Shown here: one piece after another, positions 26,449 to 35,668 of the stretch
Position numbering within the stretch: position 1 is the first letter of the stretch
How the letters are laid out: each line of letters opens with the position of its first letter
Assembly (NCBI GenBank): GCA_038206765.1
Contig: JBBRAM010000006.1
Location: 115,790-179,789, forward strand
Length of the DNA: 64,000 nt
Source: UKL13-2 sp038206765
Lineage (GTDB): Bacteria; Pseudomonadota; Gammaproteobacteria; Burkholderiales; Usitatibacteraceae
Reading direction: 5' to 3'
Made by a program: the position numbers and the translations under genes
Notes under the pieces: generated by a model
What the model was told of the DNA's origin: nothing
The model's input: the letters and a program-made list of their open reading frames with translations, nothing else
The model's database searches: none

Positions 26449-27819
26449 TCAACCGGCTTCCCCACCGGCGATTTTCTTTAGCTTGGCCATGCGCTCTTCT
26501 AAGAAATGAATCGGGGTCGCGCCGCGAATAAAGGCGGCATCGTTCATTAATTCTTGATGCAGCGGCAAGTTGGTGTGAATGCCTTCCACAACCATTTCGG
26601 ACAATGCGGTGCGCATTCGCGCAAACGCTTGTTCGCGGGTGTCGCCATGCGCGATGACTTTGGCGATCAATGAATCGTAGTACGGCGGCACAAAATAGTC
26701 GGCATAGACATGCGAGTCAACACGAATGCCCGGCCCGCCGGGCACATGAAAGCGCGTAATACGGCCGGGCGAGGGCACAAAGGTGATCGGATGTTCGGCA
26801 TTGATGCGGCATTCGATTGCGTGGCCGCGCAACTGAATGTCCTTTTGCCGGTAGCGCAAGCGCTGGCCTGCCGCCACGCGAATTTGCTCCTGTACGATAT
26901 CGACACCAGTGATCATTTCTGACACCGGATGCTCAACCTGCACACGGGTATTCATTTCGATGAAATAAAACTCATCATTTTCAAATAAAAATTCAAACGT
27001 ACCAGCGCCGCGATAGCCCATTTTGGCGCATGCATCCGCGCACCGCTCGCCGATGCGGTCGCGCAGTTTCTGCTTTAGCTCGGGCGCTGGCGCTTCTTCG
27101 ATAATTTTTTGGTGACGGCGCTGCATCGAGCAATCGCGCTCCCATAAAAAGATCGCGTTTTTGAACTCGTCCGCCAAAATTTGGATCTCGATATGGCGCG
27201 GGTTCTCCAAAAATTTTTCCAAGTACACCACTGGGTTGCCAAATGCCGATTGCGCTTCCGCTTTGGTCATCTGCACGGCATTCACCAGCGCGGCCTCGGT
27301 ATGCACCACGCGCATGCCACGCCCGCCACCACCGCCAGCCGCCTTGATGATGACCGGATAACCAACCACAGCCGCGATTTTGCGAATCTCTTTGGCATCA
27401 TCGGGTAACGCGCCGTCGGAGCCAGGCACACAGGGGATTCCCAAGCGTTTCATAGCCGCTTTGGCAGCAACCTTGTCGCCCATCATGCGAATATTTTCAG
27501 GCTTTGGGCCGATAAAAACAAAGCCCGAATTCTCGACCCGCTCGGCGAAATCAGCGTTCTCGGATAAAAATCCGTAACCCGGATGAATTGCCTGCGCGTC
27601 CGTTACTTCAGCGGCGCTGATAATGGCGGGGATATTGAGGTAACTGTCCTTGGAAGGTGCTGGGCCGATGCACACCGACTCGTCGGCCAACATCACGTAT
27701 TTTGCATCGGCATCTGCCTCTGAGTGCACCGCCACCGTTTTAATACCCAACTCGCGGCAGGCACGTTGCACGCGTAACGCGATCTCACCGCGGTTAGCGA
27801 TTAAGATTTTTTCAAACAT
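26449..27819 (-). CDS. accC: Acetyl-CoA carboxylase, biotin carboxylase subunit
   Basis: A 456-residue ATP-grasp enzyme that carboxylates biotin on AccB, the first step of fatty acid synthesis. Motifs include MFEKILIANRGEIALRV at the start, the glycine-rich ATP loop KAAGGGGGRGMRVV, EKFLENPRHIEIQ and the EMNTRVQVEHPVSEMITG active-site block. ATG 27819 starts at the conserved N-terminus; the frame runs 31 codons further without support. accB ends 58 bases upstream on the same strand. Confidence 0.97.
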   Translation of the reverse strand: MFEKILIANRGEIALRVQRACRELGIKTVAVHSEADADAKYVMLADESVCIGPAPSKDSYLNIPAIISAAEVTDAQAIHPGYGFLSENADFAERVENSGFVFIGPKPENIRMMGDKVAAKAAMKRLGIPCVPGSDGALPDDAKEIRKIAAVVGYPVIIKAAGGGGGRGMRVVHTEAALVNAVQMTKAEAQSAFGNPVVYLEKFLENPRHIEIQILADEFKNAIFLWERDCSMQRRHQKIIEEAPAPELKQKLRDRIGERCADACAKMGYRGAGTFEFLFENDEFYFIEMNTRVQVEHPVSEMITGVDIVQEQIRVAAGQRLRYRQKDIQLRGHAIECRINAEHPITFVPSPGRITRFHVPGGPGIRVDSHVYADYFVPPYYDSLIAKVIAHGDTREQAFARMRTALSEMVVEGIHTNLPLHQELMNDAAFIRGATPIHFLEERMAKLKKIAGGEAG

Positions 27820-27877
27820 TGCCCCAGTGCGAATGCCTGCAGGGCCGGAGCCGAATACCGCCATAGTGGGTACTCGC

Positions 27878-28339
27878 CTATTCGATAATAAATAGAGGTT
27901 GGCCGTACTCAACAGGCTGGCCGTTCTCGGTCAAAATTGCCTTCACAACACCGGCAGCATCGGACTCGATTTCGTTCAGCAGCTTCATGGCCTCGATAAT
28001 ACAAAGCGTTTGACCTTTGGTCACAGTTTGACCGATCTCAACAAATGAGGGTGATCCGGGCGACGGCGAACGATAGAACGTCCCCACCATCGGCGACTTC
28101 AAGGTGTGGCCAGTCGGCTCTGCGGCAGCGGCTGGAGCCGCAATGGGAGCTGCAGCCGCATGGGGGTTCATGTAATCGGCTGGCAGGTTCATCGATGTCG
28201 GCATCATTGGCTGCATGAACGGCTGGTTGTTACCGTTGCGGCTGATCCGTACCTTCTCTTCGCCTTCAGTAATTTCTAATTCTGCGATACCCGACTGCTG
28301 CACCAAATCAATCAATGTTTTGATCTTACGTAAATCCAT
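27878..28339 (-). CDS. accB: Acetyl-CoA carboxylase, biotin carboxyl carrier protein
   Basis: A 153-residue carrier. The C-terminal biotinyl domain has the biotinylation site EAMKLLNEI with Lys119. An Ala/Pro-rich hinge joins it to the N-terminal KIKTLIDLVQQSGIAELEI helix that binds AccC. GGTGGAG precedes ATG 28339. It starts the accB-accC-prmA run. Here no aroQ gene lies in front of accB, where many betaproteobacteria have one. Confidence 0.97.
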   Translation of the reverse strand: MDLRKIKTLIDLVQQSGIAELEITEGEEKVRISRNGNNQPFMQPMMPTSMNLPADYMNPHAAAAPIAAPAAAAEPTGHTLKSPMVGTFYRSPSPGSPSFVEIGQTVTKGQTLCIIEAMKLLNEIESDAAGVVKAILTENGQPVEYGQPLFIIE

Positions 28340-28844
28340 GTTCTCCACCTCATTTAGTGCTGATGCACCATTTATAGCTTTTAGGCGACGCCTCAAACGG
28401 TAGTTGTGTTTTTTGCTTTGCTGCCTTTAGCCACTTTTTTCAGCAGCGTTTCTAGCCGTTTGCTTAATATTGCGCCATGGGTTGACCGAAATTGGGTCTT
28501 ATTTCCAGCGACTGCTAACCAGTTCTACCGCGATGATGGGGGCTCACAAGTTTAAGCGAGAAGTTTAGTTTGCCTCAAATCGATGCAGATTGTCCAGCTT
28601 ATCGACGAAGTTGCCGTTTTGCAGCAGTTGGCCGCCAGTATAAAATAGGCGATGGCGCAGTGGGAAATTTGCGTCCTTGCAGACTAAGACCATCCGCTTG
28701 CAACCGAAATTCGCGAATTTTGATTGCGGACTACCAGACTACCAGCCGAAGTTGCTGCCTGGATAGTAATTAAATTAGGCCGCAGCAATATTTGCTGGGC
28801 ATTTCATTTTGCATGCTGTTGCGCTATCTTACATTGATTTAATG
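28340..28844. other. Intergenic region, no supported gene
   Basis: About 505 bases between accB and the tlpA-like gene stop. I looked for an aroQ remnant on the minus strand and found no recognisable motif. Open frames on the plus strand are short, without ribosome sites or homology. It should hold the accB promoter. Confidence 0.5.
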
Positions 28845-29453
28845 CTATTTAGGCAAATTTTGCCGGATGATCGCTTCAAATCCAGCTTCGTTAATGATGC
28901 CGAGTTGGGTGCGAATGACCTCTCCGCCGGGCCGCACGATGACGGTATGCGGCAATAGGCCCAGTCGGTTACCCAGCCGTTTAGAAAACTCTATCGCGCG
29001 TGTTTCATCTGGTAACAAGGGGTAGCTCACTGGCAGACTTTTCTCAAAATTAGCGACATTTAAGGCGTTATCGGCGGCAATACCGACTACTTGCAAGCCG
29101 TTAGCAGCATACTTTTTTTGCAGCTCATCAAAAATTGGCATCTCTTCTTTGCATGGTCCGCACCATGTCGCCCAAAAGTTGATGACCAATAGTTTATGTT
29201 GCCATTGTCCCAACGATTGTGGACGGCCTTGCGGATCGGGGAAACTACTGGTGTAAATACTGCCCGCATTGACATCAATTGCTGTTTTATCGAGCTCAGG
29301 TGGCGGTGTATCGGAGCGGCCGATTAAGAGGGCTACCCCTGCAAGGGTCAACATAAAAACAGCAGCACAAACTACCATCAATGTCGGCGACATCGCGTTG
29401 GCATGCCTCTCCTCAGCCGCAGACGCGTTTGGATTATCGTTCTCGTCAGTCAT
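28845..29453 (-). CDS. TlpA/ResA-like membrane-anchored thioredoxin
   Basis: A 202-residue thiol-disulfide oxidoreductase. One N-terminal transmembrane helix (PTLMVVCAAVFMLTLAGVALLIG) anchors a periplasmic thioredoxin fold with FWATWCGPCKEEMP (Cys98, Cys101) and the cis-Pro loop LGLLPHTVIV. Such proteins keep periplasmic cysteines reduced, often for cytochrome c or copper-site assembly. ATG 29453 is chosen over the in-frame TTG just before it. The gene starts 33 bases after the truncated DsbD gene, so the two are probably a transcriptional pair. Confidence 0.93.
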   Translation of the reverse strand: MTDENDNPNASAAEERHANAMSPTLMVVCAAVFMLTLAGVALLIGRSDTPPPELDKTAIDVNAGSIYTSSFPDPQGRPQSLGQWQHKLLVINFWATWCGPCKEEMPIFDELQKKYAANGLQVVGIAADNALNVANFEKSLPVSYPLLPDETRAIEFSKRLGNRLGLLPHTVIVRPGGEVIRTQLGIINEAGFEAIIRQNLPK

Positions 29454-29486
29454 CAATTCAACGCCCGGTTTGGACCAGTTTTCGCA

Positions 29487-30125
29487 TCAGGGATTTTTAC
29501 GAATCAAATCCGATACCGATCCGGTTGGCTTCGCAATGCGTGCTGGCGCCAGCAGCTTTGGAAGCAATGTGTTGCCGATCAGATCGGTTGCCGCTTCGGG
29601 CCTCACGAACTTCACCGGACCCACAGTTTCACGGGAGCCTAAATGGATCGCCAATTGATGCGTCAACGGCGGGTAGCAGACGCCGACATCCGCGCAGCCT
29701 TGGGAAACGGCGTTAAGGTTAATGAACTCGCGGTCAGCGCTCGCGCTGGTAGTTTTCCCGCCGGCAGCCCTACTTACCGTAACAGGCAGAAGAACACGAA
29801 CAGCTCGACGATAGGTTTCCACCCGTCCAAATGTGGCGTCCTGCTTTACGCTACCTTTCGGCAAAATCGCCCTCTTAAGGACGGCCGCGCCGGAATCTAG
29901 CTCAAACTTAAAACGCTTGCGATACATATAGTAACCATCGGCAATCGTGTAATTCAGCTCAATGGTCTTGGCGTCTTTCATTTTAGCGGTGACTTGGAAC
30001 GCGGATTCAGCATCTAATAACTCAGGCGCATTCACTAACGCGCCATCCGCCGCAAAGGCTAGAGAAGTAAACGCTAACATAACGAAAACGCCAAGTTTGA
30101 CTGAGACTTTAAAAAAAACATTCAT
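29487..30125 (-). CDS. Standalone DsbD N-terminal (alpha) domain protein
   Basis: A 212-residue exported protein. The signal peptide (VSVKLGVFVMLAFTSLAFA) is followed by a DsbD alpha domain: ADGYYMYRKRFKF, then the active pair GCADVGVCYPP (Cys144, Cys150), same six-residue spacing as E. coli nDsbD. The transmembrane beta domain and C-terminal thioredoxin of normal 550-600-residue DsbD are absent, and the stop comes soon after the alpha domain. The next gene is a membrane thioredoxin. It may accept electrons from a partner elsewhere or be a deletion product. Domain content is seen, the role is inferred. Confidence 0.88.
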   Translation of the reverse strand: MNVFFKVSVKLGVFVMLAFTSLAFAADGALVNAPELLDAESAFQVTAKMKDAKTIELNYTIADGYYMYRKRFKFELDSGAAVLKRAILPKGSVKQDATFGRVETYRRAVRVLLPVTVSRAAGGKTTSASADREFINLNAVSQGCADVGVCYPPLTHQLAIHLGSRETVGPVKFVRPEAATDLIGNTLLPKLLAPARIAKPTGSVSDLIRKNP

Positions 30126-30604
30126 CCTAAAACTTTCTAATTAATCGTATGTAAATTCAACACAACAATCCAACAAACTGAAGGCAGCAAGCTAACATTG
30201 CGTGAGGCAATTCTCTCAACACCGAAAAGGGATATCGTTCGCACCAAAACCTACAACGAATGTTTAGCATCGCATATTGCGAATTGCATCTACCCCCTCG
30301 CGAGAAATCGTCATCGAATCATGCCCAGTGCATCTCGTAGGTTTTATCCCACTTTACAGCAAGGTTCGCGTGGGGTAGTGTGATGATTCTGTTCTACACG
30401 TTTTTGTTTTGCACATCGTTGGAGTCTCTTTAAAATCTGACTTGCGTCTCCATTTAGTGTTTACGGTAATCAATCAGACATTATCCATCCGGAGTGGTTC
30501 GATTCGTGGCTCGATTCGTGGGTCGGAGCATTGTTAGACTGATTATTAAACCTATGGTGCAAGCATTTTTGCAGATTAATTCACCCATCAAGTAAGGAAG
30601 CACC
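30126..30604. other. Divergent intergenic region with a small tandem repeat
   Basis: 479 bases between the DsbD-like gene and fxsA. TCGATTCGTGG occurs twice with a 12-base period (30499-30509 and 30511-30521). No gene is supported. Promoters for both flanking genes must lie here, but I could not assign boxes. Confidence 0.5.
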
Positions 30605-31051
30605 GTGCGGTATTTTATCGTCGTCATTTTAATCGGGTTCCCGCTCGCCGAAGGCGCGGTTCTTTATCACCTCGCCACAGGCGCCAACGGCCATGGTGGA
30701 TGGGTTCTAGCTTGGCTAATATTTGCGGCAATTGCCGGCATGGCTCTGATTAAACAGGCGCGCTTTTCACTGATCTCACGGCTCAAGTTTGCGCTTTCAC
30801 AAGGCCAGTTCTCGCTTTCTGCATTTATTGATAGTTTCCGCACGGTACTAGCGGGGCTTTTGTTGATTTTTCCTGGCATCATTTCGGATTTAATGGCGAT
30901 TGCTTTATTGTTAATTCCCATTCGTGAACCTGTTTTTGAGCAGGGTGTCCGCCCAAGCTCAACACATCCACTGCACCAATACGGCGCTGGCCAAACGCAG
31001 GCGAATGCCGCAACAAGCGGCGTTGTTGAAGGCGAGTTCCGCCGCGAGTAA
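30605..31051 (+). CDS. fxsA: FxsA family membrane protein
   Basis: A 148-residue protein with the FxsA layout: first helix RYFIVVILIGFPLAEGAVLYHLA, second helix VLAWLIFAAIAGMALIK, then a helix pair around LIFPGIISDLMAIALLLIPI, and a polar tail. E. coli FxsA is an inner-membrane protein that binds phage T7 F exclusion protein PifA; its normal job is unknown. The start is GTG 30605 with AAGGAAG upstream. It stands alone, convergent with the SDR gene. Confidence 0.9.
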   Translation: MRYFIVVILIGFPLAEGAVLYHLATGANGHGGWVLAWLIFAAIAGMALIKQARFSLISRLKFALSQGQFSLSAFIDSFRTVLAGLLLIFPGIISDLMAIALLLIPIREPVFEQGVRPSSTHPLHQYGAGQTQANAATSGVVEGEFRRE

Positions 31052-31095
31052 CCCGCGCTCGGATTGGTTGGCGCGTTACTTTAAGTTGTGTGGCG

Positions 31096-31983
31096 TCACT
31101 TTAGGCCAGCCAAAAACGCTTCAACCGTTGGGTATTTGAACCGAAATCCCAGCTCTCGCTTCAGCCGTTGGTTGCTAATACGCCGTGACTCGCTCATGAA
31201 TGACAACATGGGCATCGAAATTTTTGAACTGGCCTCAGCCCGACTCAAGCGCGGCGCACGCGGAAGCTTGAAGTGATCGGCGACAAGATCAAAATAGTCG
31301 CCCATTTTCAAATCGGTGTCGTCGACCACGTTATAAGTTCGATTCGGTGCGGCACGCGATGCCGCCACCCACGCCGCTCGCGCCAAATCGGCGGCATGGA
31401 TATGATTGGTATATACATCGTCGTCGGCAACCAATGCCGGCGTGCTTTTTTGCAATCGCTCAATCGGCAAACGATCAGCCGCATAGATTCCCGGCGCACG
31501 CAAAATCGACACCGAAACACGGTTGTCCTTACCCCACCGAAACAGCTGGGACTCAGCATCCACGCGGCGTTTGGCGCGATCCGTGCCCGGATTTACTTTC
31601 CTCGTTTCATCGATCTCAGCGCCGCTGCAATCGCCGTAAACGCCGGTGGTGCTAATGTAGACGAGCCGTTCTGGAAGCGGTCTTTTGCCCAGCGCCGCGA
31701 GCAAATTTTGCGTATGAACGTCGTAAAATCCGCTGGGCGGTGGCGGCGCGAAATGAAAAACGGTATCGCTGATGCCCGCTATTTGGGATAATGCATGTCG
31801 GTCCGATAAATCGCCGACAATCGGGATCACCCCTAGTGAACGTGCCACAGCGGCTCGTTCGGCTTGTCGAATCAACGCAAATGCCCGCAGACACTTCGAT
31901 GTCAATTGTGGACGAAGCAGATAGGCGAGGCGTTCGCCGACATCACCGAAACCGATGATTAAGATTTTTTTTACACGATTCAT
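31096..31983 (-). CDS. Extended SDR / NAD-dependent epimerase-like protein
   Basis: A 295-residue Rossmann-fold protein with a dinucleotide loop IIGFGDVGERLA near the N-terminus. The active site is STTGVYGDCSG with a displaced YxxxK pattern. RAPGIYAADR and HIHAADLARA follow, as in YeeZ-like nucleotide-sugar epimerase relatives. The substrate is not evident and no sugar pathway genes are adjacent. Transcribed alone, convergent with fxsA. Confidence 0.85.
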   Translation of the reverse strand: MNRVKKILIIGFGDVGERLAYLLRPQLTSKCLRAFALIRQAERAAVARSLGVIPIVGDLSDRHALSQIAGISDTVFHFAPPPPSGFYDVHTQNLLAALGKRPLPERLVYISTTGVYGDCSGAEIDETRKVNPGTDRAKRRVDAESQLFRWGKDNRVSVSILRAPGIYAADRLPIERLQKSTPALVADDDVYTNHIHAADLARAAWVAASRAAPNRTYNVVDDTDLKMGDYFDLVADHFKLPRAPRLSRAEASSKISMPMLSFMSESRRISNQRLKRELGFRFKYPTVEAFLAGLK

Positions 31984-32121
31984 GGAACGAGTATAGAGGT
32001 AAGAGCGACCGTGACAGCAAACACATCAGGTAACGTAAAGACAGGCAGCCTAAAATGCGACGCAACCGCCAAATGCAACGCCAAATACAGCAAACCGATA
32101 ATTAGAAAGCACTAAGTTCAA

Positions 32122-33189
32122 ATGCATAGCGAATCAAATCAAGCTGAATTTCAAATCACCTTAAAACCTTCCGGCAACACTTTCAAAGCACTTGCCGATG
32201 AAACCATTCTAGAAGCCGCGCTGCGCCAGGGGATTGGCCTGCCCTACGGCTGCCGCAATGGCGCTTGTGGTTCGTGTAAAGGCATCTTGGTATCGGGCGA
32301 GCTAGACTACGGCGTGTACCAAGAGCGCACCTTAAAGCCTGAAGAAAAGGCCGCCGGCAAAGCGCTGTTTTGCGTGGGCAAAGCCTGTTCTGATTTAACG
32401 CTGGACATTAAAGAAATCGGCGGGACCGGCGACATCCAAATCCGCACGCTGCCTTGTCGCGTTGAGAAAAAAGAATTGCTGGCACCTGATGTTGCGGTGC
32501 TATCGCTCAAACTGCCTGCGCAAGAGCGCCTGCAATTTTTGGCCGGCCAATACATCGATATTTTGCTCAAAGACGGCAAGCGCCGCAGCTACTCCATGGC
32601 GAACGCGCCGCATGATGATGCTTATGTGCAACTTCATGTGCGCCATGTACCCGATGGATTTTTTTCTGATTTTGTTTTTAACGAGATGCGCGACCGTGCG
32701 ATTCTGCGCTTCGAGGGTCCTCACGGGACGTTTTTCCTGCGGGAAGATTCTGATAAACCGATCATTTTTATGGCGGGCGGCACGGGGTTTGCGCCCATCA
32801 AAGCGGTTATTGAGCACGCGCTCTTTTCGCATGTAGATCGCGAAATGGTGCTCTATTGGGGCTGCCGATCATTGCAAGACTTATATATGGGTCAGCTTGC
32901 CGCACAATGGGCGAACGAACATCCACATTTCACTTTTATTCCCGTGCTGTCTGACCCAAAGTCAGAGGATAATTGGCAGGGACGTACTGGTCTGGTTCAC
33001 CAGGCGATTTTGGATGATTTTGAATCTCTTGCCGGCTATCAAGTCTATGCTTGCGGCGCACCGATTATGATCGAATCCGGTCAAACGGCCTTTGCGACGC
33101 GCGGCTTGCCTGACGATGAATTCTTTGCTGATTCTTTTACCTACGCAGCACCCTCCACAACTTCCGTAACTTCCCCCACCACCCTGTAA
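32122..33189 (+). CDS. Ferredoxin-linked NAD(P)H oxidoreductase (AscD/CDP-glucoseen reductase-like)
   Basis: A 355-residue electron-transfer protein. Residues 1-95 are a plant-type 2Fe-2S ferredoxin (Cys44, Cys49, Cys52, Cys84 in PYGCRNGACGSC and FCVGKAC). A FAD domain follows (RSYSMANAPHDD, residues about 105-200), then an NAD domain with MAGGTGFAPIKA and CGAPIMI. This is the class called CDP-6-deoxy-delta-3,4-glucoseen reductase, but most members serve unknown oxygenases. The lone Rieske oxygenase in this window is a possible partner, which is inference. The peroxiredoxin gene begins 15 bases downstream. Confidence 0.92.
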   Translation: MHSESNQAEFQITLKPSGNTFKALADETILEAALRQGIGLPYGCRNGACGSCKGILVSGELDYGVYQERTLKPEEKAAGKALFCVGKACSDLTLDIKEIGGTGDIQIRTLPCRVEKKELLAPDVAVLSLKLPAQERLQFLAGQYIDILLKDGKRRSYSMANAPHDDAYVQLHVRHVPDGFFSDFVFNEMRDRAILRFEGPHGTFFLREDSDKPIIFMAGGTGFAPIKAVIEHALFSHVDREMVLYWGCRSLQDLYMGQLAAQWANEHPHFTFIPVLSDPKSEDNWQGRTGLVHQAILDDFESLAGYQVYACGAPIMIESGQTAFATRGLPDDEFFADSFTYAAPSTTSVTSPTTL

Positions 33190-33204
33190 CCTAGGAGAAA
33201 CACC

Positions 33205-33705
33205 ATGATTAAAGTTGGCGATAATGTACCCGATGGCGTATTAAGCGAATTCATTGACGTTGAAACCGAAGGCTGTTCCCTCGGCCCCAACAAATTTAAT
33301 GTCGCCGATTTGACGAAAGGTAAAAAAATAGCCGTGTTCTGCCTGCCCGGCGCGTTCACCCCAACCTGCTCGGCGCAGCATGTGCCCAGCTATCGCGATC
33401 ATGCCGCCGATTTCAAAGCCAAAGGCGTGGATGAAATTTGGTGTGTATCAGTGAACGACGCGTTCGTCATGGGCGCATGGGCAAAAGAGCAAAAGACCGC
33501 CGGTAAAGTTCGCATGTTCGGCGACGGCTCCGCGGTCTGGGCAAAAGCGCTTGGCCTAGATGCTGATTTTTCCGCTTACGGCATGGGCATTCGCATGCAG
33601 CGTTTCTCGATGGTGCTCGATAACGGCGTAGTGAAAAACTTGAACGTCGAAGCACCGGGCAAGTTTGAAGTGTCCAACGCTGAAACAATGCTGGCGCAGG
33701 TTTAA
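33205..33705 (+). CDS. Peroxiredoxin (Prx5/hybrid-type)
   Basis: A 166-residue thiol peroxidase of the Prx5 group. The peroxidatic cysteine lies in FCLPGAFTPTCS (Cys55). VDEIWCVSVNDAFVMGAW is the usual second strand-helix; Cys24 is a possible partner cysteine. It reduces peroxides with glutathione/glutaredoxin or thioredoxin. AGGAG precedes ATG 33205. It lies between the ferredoxin reductase and argC with short gaps on one strand. Confidence 0.94.
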   Translation: MIKVGDNVPDGVLSEFIDVETEGCSLGPNKFNVADLTKGKKIAVFCLPGAFTPTCSAQHVPSYRDHAADFKAKGVDEIWCVSVNDAFVMGAWAKEQKTAGKVRMFGDGSAVWAKALGLDADFSAYGMGIRMQRFSMVLDNGVVKNLNVEAPGKFEVSNAETMLAQV

Positions 33706-33731
33706 ACGCCTTTTCGGAACAGGGATTTCGA

Positions 33732-34661
33732 ATGTCCAAGCCAACTATTTTCATCGACGGCGAGCATGGCACCACCGGCTTGCTCATCCGCGAACTATTG
33801 CGGGAACGCAATGATGTGGAAGTCGTTAGCATCGCAACCGACAAGCGCAAAGATTTGGGCGAGCGCAAACGCTTGCTGAATGCAGTTGATTTGGCCGTGC
33901 TGTGCCTGCCTGATGACGCCGCACGTGAATCAGTCGCGATGATTGAAAATTCAACAACCCGCGTGATTGACGCCAGTACGGCGCATCGTATTGCGGACGG
34001 CTGGACATTCGGTTTCCCCGAACTAACCAAACAACAGCCGGATTTGATCCGCGCCTCGAAACGCGTAGCGAATCCGGGCTGTTGGTCTACTTGTTTCATC
34101 GCATTGACGCGCCCGCTGGTCGATGCAGGCTTGATGCCGCGCGATTTTCCGTTCACGACTTGGGGCGTCTCCGGCTATTCAGGCGGTGGACGGCAAATGG
34201 TCGAAGCATTTGAAGAGCCGAACGGTGCCAATTCCCAGACCAAATTCATCGCCTATGGCCTGAAATTAGCACACAAACATTTACCCGAAATGCAGCACTA
34301 CACCGGTATCCGACACGAACCCGTGTTCACACCATCAGTCGGTGCATTTCGCCAAGGCATGCTGGTCGAAGTACCGCTCGCGTTGTGGTCGTTACCAAAA
34401 CCAGTATCCGGCTTGCAGTTGCATGAAGCACTAAGCGCACACTACGCAGGCTGCGATTATGTGACCGTCAAACCCTACACCAATGAGCCACCCGCAGACC
34501 TAAACCCCGAAGCAATGAACAACACCAATGGTCTCGAATTATTTGTGTTCGATAATCCTAAAAACCAGCAAGCTGTTTTAGTTGCCCGACATGATAATTT
34601 GGGCAAGGGCGCTGGACGGGCTGCGGTGCAGAATATGGGCTTGATGTTGGGGCTGTCGTAG
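33732..34661 (+). CDS. argC: N-acetyl-gamma-glutamyl-phosphate reductase, type 2
   Basis: A 309-residue enzyme of arginine biosynthesis that reduces N-acetylglutamyl phosphate to the semialdehyde. The start IFIDGEHGTTGLLIRELL is the NADP loop; the catalytic cysteine is in NPGCWSTCF (Cys117), and GVSGYSGGGRQM and KHLPEM follow. The short length and DGEHGTTG loop define the ArgC type 2 branch. It begins 26 bases after the peroxiredoxin gene. Confidence 0.95.
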   Translation: MSKPTIFIDGEHGTTGLLIRELLRERNDVEVVSIATDKRKDLGERKRLLNAVDLAVLCLPDDAARESVAMIENSTTRVIDASTAHRIADGWTFGFPELTKQQPDLIRASKRVANPGCWSTCFIALTRPLVDAGLMPRDFPFTTWGVSGYSGGGRQMVEAFEEPNGANSQTKFIAYGLKLAHKHLPEMQHYTGIRHEPVFTPSVGAFRQGMLVEVPLALWSLPKPVSGLQLHEALSAHYAGCDYVTVKPYTNEPPADLNPEAMNNTNGLELFVFDNPKNQQAVLVARHDNLGKGAGRAAVQNMGLMLGLS

Positions 34662-34696
34662 TCTTCCATTCTATCCCCTGCCCTGCCCGACCCTGC

Positions 34697-35650
34697 CTAA
34701 GCTACTTTTTTTGCCGGCGCGATATGCAACAACATATCGTCCACCATCGCATCCAAATCAAAATCAGCACGCCAACCCCAATCGGTCTGCGCGATAGTGT
34801 CATCAATACTCGCAGGCCACGATGCCGCTATTGCCTGGCGATAGTCCGGCGCATAGCTGATTTTAAAATCAGGTAAACGCCGCTGAATACTCTTGGCGAT
34901 TTGTGCGGGCGTGAAACTTACGCCAGCTAAGTTATACGATCCTCGTTCACGGATTTTCTCAGTGGGCGCATCCATTAATTGCAGCGTGGCACGGATGGCA
35001 TCTGGCATGTACATCATTGGTAGCGCTTGGTGTTCACTTAAAAAGCATTCGTAACGTCCGCTGTCTCTAGCCGCATGGAAAATTTCAATGGCGTAGTCCG
35101 TCGTGCCGCCACCGGGCGCTGTTTTGTAACTGATGAGACCGGGGTAACGGATGCTACGGACATCGACGCCGTGATTGGCGTGATACCACGCGCACCAACG
35201 TTCACCCACAAGCTTGCTCAGGCCGTAAACGGTCGTAGGATCCATGACGGTGGATTGTGGCGTCATGTCGTTCGGTGTGGATGGGCCGAATGCGGCAATG
35301 GAGCTGGGCCAAAACACACGGTCTAGTTTTACCTCTCGGGCGAGTTCGAGCACATTTAACAAAGAGCGCGTATTCAAATCCCAGGCCCAGAGCGGATTTT
35401 TTTCGCCCTTCGCTGATAGGGCGGCAGCGAGGTGATAAATCTGCGTGATGCCGTAATTTTTCACCAAGCGGCCGAGCCTTATTGCATCGAGGCAATCCAG
35501 CGTCTCGTATGGAACATTGGCGATACGTCCGGCCGGTGCCAAATCAGCTGCGAGCACGCTCTCATTTCCGTATTGCAACGCAAGTGCCTCGACTAACTCC
35601 GAGCCGATTTGACCGTTCGCACCAATCACTAAAATTTTCGTTTTTTTCAT
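34697..35650 (-). CDS. SDR-type L-threonine 3-dehydrogenase
   Basis: A 317-residue short-chain dehydrogenase. It has a GANGQIGSEL NAD loop near residue 10, WPSSIAAFG, and catalytic Tyr142/Lys146 (VYGLSKLVGE), with the SDR-TDH block RYPGLISYKTAPGGGTTDYAIEIF. It oxidises L-threonine to 2-amino-3-ketobutyrate, which the neighbouring Kbl cleaves. It lies 18 bases downstream of kbl on the same strand. This form is unrelated to the zinc-dependent E. coli Tdh. The context with kbl makes the substrate assignment firm. Confidence 0.94.
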   Translation of the reverse strand: MKKTKILVIGANGQIGSELVEALALQYGNESVLAADLAPAGRIANVPYETLDCLDAIRLGRLVKNYGITQIYHLAAALSAKGEKNPLWAWDLNTRSLLNVLELAREVKLDRVFWPSSIAAFGPSTPNDMTPQSTVMDPTTVYGLSKLVGERWCAWYHANHGVDVRSIRYPGLISYKTAPGGGTTDYAIEIFHAARDSGRYECFLSEHQALPMMYMPDAIRATLQLMDAPTEKIRERGSYNLAGVSFTPAQIAKSIQRRLPDFKISYAPDYRQAIAASWPASIDDTIAQTDWGWRADFDLDAMVDDMLLHIAPAKKVA

Positions 35651-35668
35651 CTCAATTCCCGACTAGCT

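Noticed and set aside
28570..28773. 67-residue plus-strand frame between accB and the TlpA gene
   Set aside because: No ribosome site or homology; cysteine- and arginine-rich translation typical of noncoding DNA.
28340..28844. aroQ remnant before accB
   Set aside because: Expected by gene order in other betaproteobacteria, but none of the dehydroquinase motifs could be read on the minus strand.
33467..34156. 229-residue minus-strand frame over peroxiredoxin and argC
   Set aside because: Antisense to two recognised enzymes with intact active sites.
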